Shown piece after piece: positions 4,117-5,228 of a DNA stretch of 5,228 nt. The notes under the pieces were generated by a model. That model made no database searches, was not told the DNA's origin, and saw only the letters and a program-made list of their open reading frames with translations. The stretch lies in contig JBEDUQ010000105.1 of NCBI GenBank assembly GCA_040414855.1, positions 1 through 5,228 of the forward strand, written 5' to 3'. The DNA comes from DASVXQ01 sp040414855 (GTDB taxonomy: Bacteria > Actinomycetota > CALGFH01). A program made the position numbers and the translations under genes. Position 1 is the stretch's first letter, and the number at the start of each line of letters is the position of its first letter.

Positions 4117-5228
4117 ATGACGACGGCTTCGACCCGGTCCGGATCGCCCGCGCCGACCCTTCCCCGCTACGGCGAGGCGTCACTTTCCGACCTGGTGCCC
4201 TCGCTGCTGGCCGCGCTCGACGTTCCCGGGCTCCGCAACCCGCTCGGGATCGAGCCGCTGCAACGCGTCTGCCTGCTGGTGGTCGACGGCCTCGGCTGGG
4301 AGGCGCTGCTGGCGTCGGCCGGCTGGGCGCCGGCCCTCGACGCGGCCGCCGCGTCCGGCCGGCCGCTCACCACCGGGTTCCCGTCGACCACCGCCGCAAG
4401 CCTCTGCTCGATCGGCACCGGCAGGCCGCCCGGCGAGCATGGCCTGGTCGGCTACACGATCGCGCTGCCCGGCATGGACCGGGCCTTCAACTGCCTGCGC
4501 TGGGCGCCCTACGGGATCGGCCCCTCCAAGGACCTGCGCGACCGGGTGGTGCCGGAGGCCATCCAGCCCAACGAGACCACCTTCGAGCGGGCCGCGCGCG
4601 ACGGCGTCCAGGTGACCCTGGCCGGTGGGCGCGAATACGCCAAGTCCGGCTTCACGCGGGCGGCGCTTCGGGGCGGCGCCTATCAGGGGATCCACTCCAG
4701 CGGCGATCTGGTCAGCTCGGTGGCGCGGGCGCTCGGCGCCGGCCGGCGCAGCTTCGTGTACGCCTACGAGCCGGCGCTGGACCGCACCGGCCACGTCCGC
4801 GGGATCGGCAGCGAGGCGTGGCGCCTCCAGCTCGCCCACGTCGACCTGCTGGTCCGCCAGCTCGCCGAGCGCCTCCCGCGCGACGCGGCGCTGGTGGTGA
4901 CCGGCGACCACGGCATGGTCGACCTCCGCCCCGAGCAGCGCATCGACGTGGTCGACGAGCCTGAGCTGGCGGCCGGCATGCGGCTGCTCGCCGGCGAGGC
5001 CCGCGCCAGGCACGTCTACGCCAAGCGCGGCGCCGAGACTGATCTGCTGGCGACCTGGCGGGCGCTGCTCGGCGACTCGATGTGGGTGGTGTCGGGCGAG
5101 CAGGCGATCGAGGACGGCTGGTTCGGCCCGCGGCTGTCGGACAACGTGCGGCCCAGGATCGGCGACGTGGTGGCGGCGGCGTTCGGCCCGGTCGGCGTGG
5201 TGCAGCGCGAGGTCGACCCGACCCAGGC
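4117..5228 (+). CDS. Alkaline phosphatase superfamily protein (phosphodiesterase/nucleotide pyrophosphatase type), 3' end outside the window
   Basis: Enzymes of this family (type I phosphodiesterase/nucleotide pyrophosphatase) hydrolyse phosphoester or pyrophosphate bonds with two metal ions and a Thr/Ser nucleophile. The frame is open for 370 codons from ATG 4117 and continues past 5228. Expected motifs appear in order: LLVVDGLGW (53-61) with metal-binding Asp57; GFPSTTAASLCSIGTG (87-102) with nucleophile Thr91 or Thr92; GEHGLVGY (106-113); YAYEPALDRTGH (215-226) with Asp222 and His226; and VVTGDHGMVD (260-269) with Asp264 and His265. The last metal-binding His, normally nearer the C-terminus, is not yet reached. 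There is no signal peptide or membrane helix at the N-terminus, so it is probably cytoplasmic. It is divergent from the glycosyltransferase-rhomboid pair. The superfamily is sure; the substrate cannot be told from sequence, and nucleotide sugars or phosphonates are only possibilities. Confidence 0.92.
   Translation, partial: MTTASTRSGSPAPTLPRYGEASLSDLVPSLLAALDVPGLRNPLGIEPLQRVCLLVVDGLGWEALLASAGWAPALDAAAASGRPLTTGFPSTTAASLCSIGTGRPPGEHGLVGYTIALPGMDRAFNCLRWAPYGIGPSKDLRDRVVPEAIQPNETTFERAARDGVQVTLAGGREYAKSGFTRAALRGGAYQGIHSSGDLVSSVARALGAGRRSFVYAYEPALDRTGHVRGIGSEAWRLQLAHVDLLVRQLAERLPRDAALVVTGDHGMVDLRPEQRIDVVDEPELAAGMRLLAGEARARHVYAKRGAETDLLATWRALLGDSMWVVSGEQAIEDGWFGPRLSDNVRPRIGDVVAAAFGPVGVVQREVDPTQ

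Noticed and set aside
3990..4118. A 43-residue upstream extension of the glycosyltransferase (start at 4118 on the minus strand)
   Set aside because: It would overlap the divergent phosphodiesterase start and both candidate promoters. GTG 3989 has the strong ribosome site.
2511..4964. An 817-codon open frame on the plus strand opposite the glycosyltransferase and rhomboid genes and overlapping the phosphodiesterase gene
   Set aside because: It is very rich in Arg, Ala, Gly and Pro with no domain, and three well-supported genes in other frames explain its codon pattern. Long stop-free shadow frames are expected at this GC content.
4180..5013. A 277-codon minus-strand frame antisense to the phosphodiesterase gene
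   Set aside because: No motif, while the opposite strand encodes all alkaline-phosphatase-superfamily metal ligands in order.

Overview
The window is compact, very GC-rich chromosomal DNA with GTG, TTG and ATG starts and almost no gene-free space. The codon bias, a DtxR/IdeR-type iron box and TAnnnT -10 elements point to a high-GC Gram-positive bacterium, most likely Actinomycetota. No species can be named from what is visible. I see no mobile element, CRISPR array, tRNA or rRNA.

Left part (1-893): the first 62 bases hold the 5' end of a leftward gene whose 20 complete codons read as the N-terminus of selenophosphate synthetase (SelD). From the gap upstream of it, a rightward gene (171-893) encodes a six-helix membrane protein of unknown function.

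Iron section (894-1740): a rightward bacterioferritin gene (962-1432, TTG start after a strong Shine-Dalgarno) faces a leftward bacterioferritin-associated ferredoxin gene (1459-1701), with 26 bases between their stops. Bacterioferritin stores iron. Bfd docks on it and reduces its heme to release that iron. An iron-box-like palindrome sits directly upstream of bfd and overlaps its probable -10. This suggests that release of stored iron is switched on separately when iron is scarce. The bacterioferritin has Asp where the family normally has the ferroxidase ligand His54.

Right part (1780-5228): a leftward pair overlapping by four bases encodes a GT-B glycosyltransferase (411 aa, GTG start after a strong Shine-Dalgarno) and a rhomboid intramembrane protease with an N-terminal zinc-finger-like cysteine cluster. 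Divergent from it, a rightward gene starting at 4117 encodes an alkaline-phosphatase-superfamily phosphodiesterase/nucleotide pyrophosphatase. It runs off the window end and looks leaderless.

Nothing here amounts to a clearly new multi-gene system. The points most worth a second look are the altered ferroxidase ligand, the iron box placing bfd under its own control apart from bfr, and the selD start in the first 62 bases.
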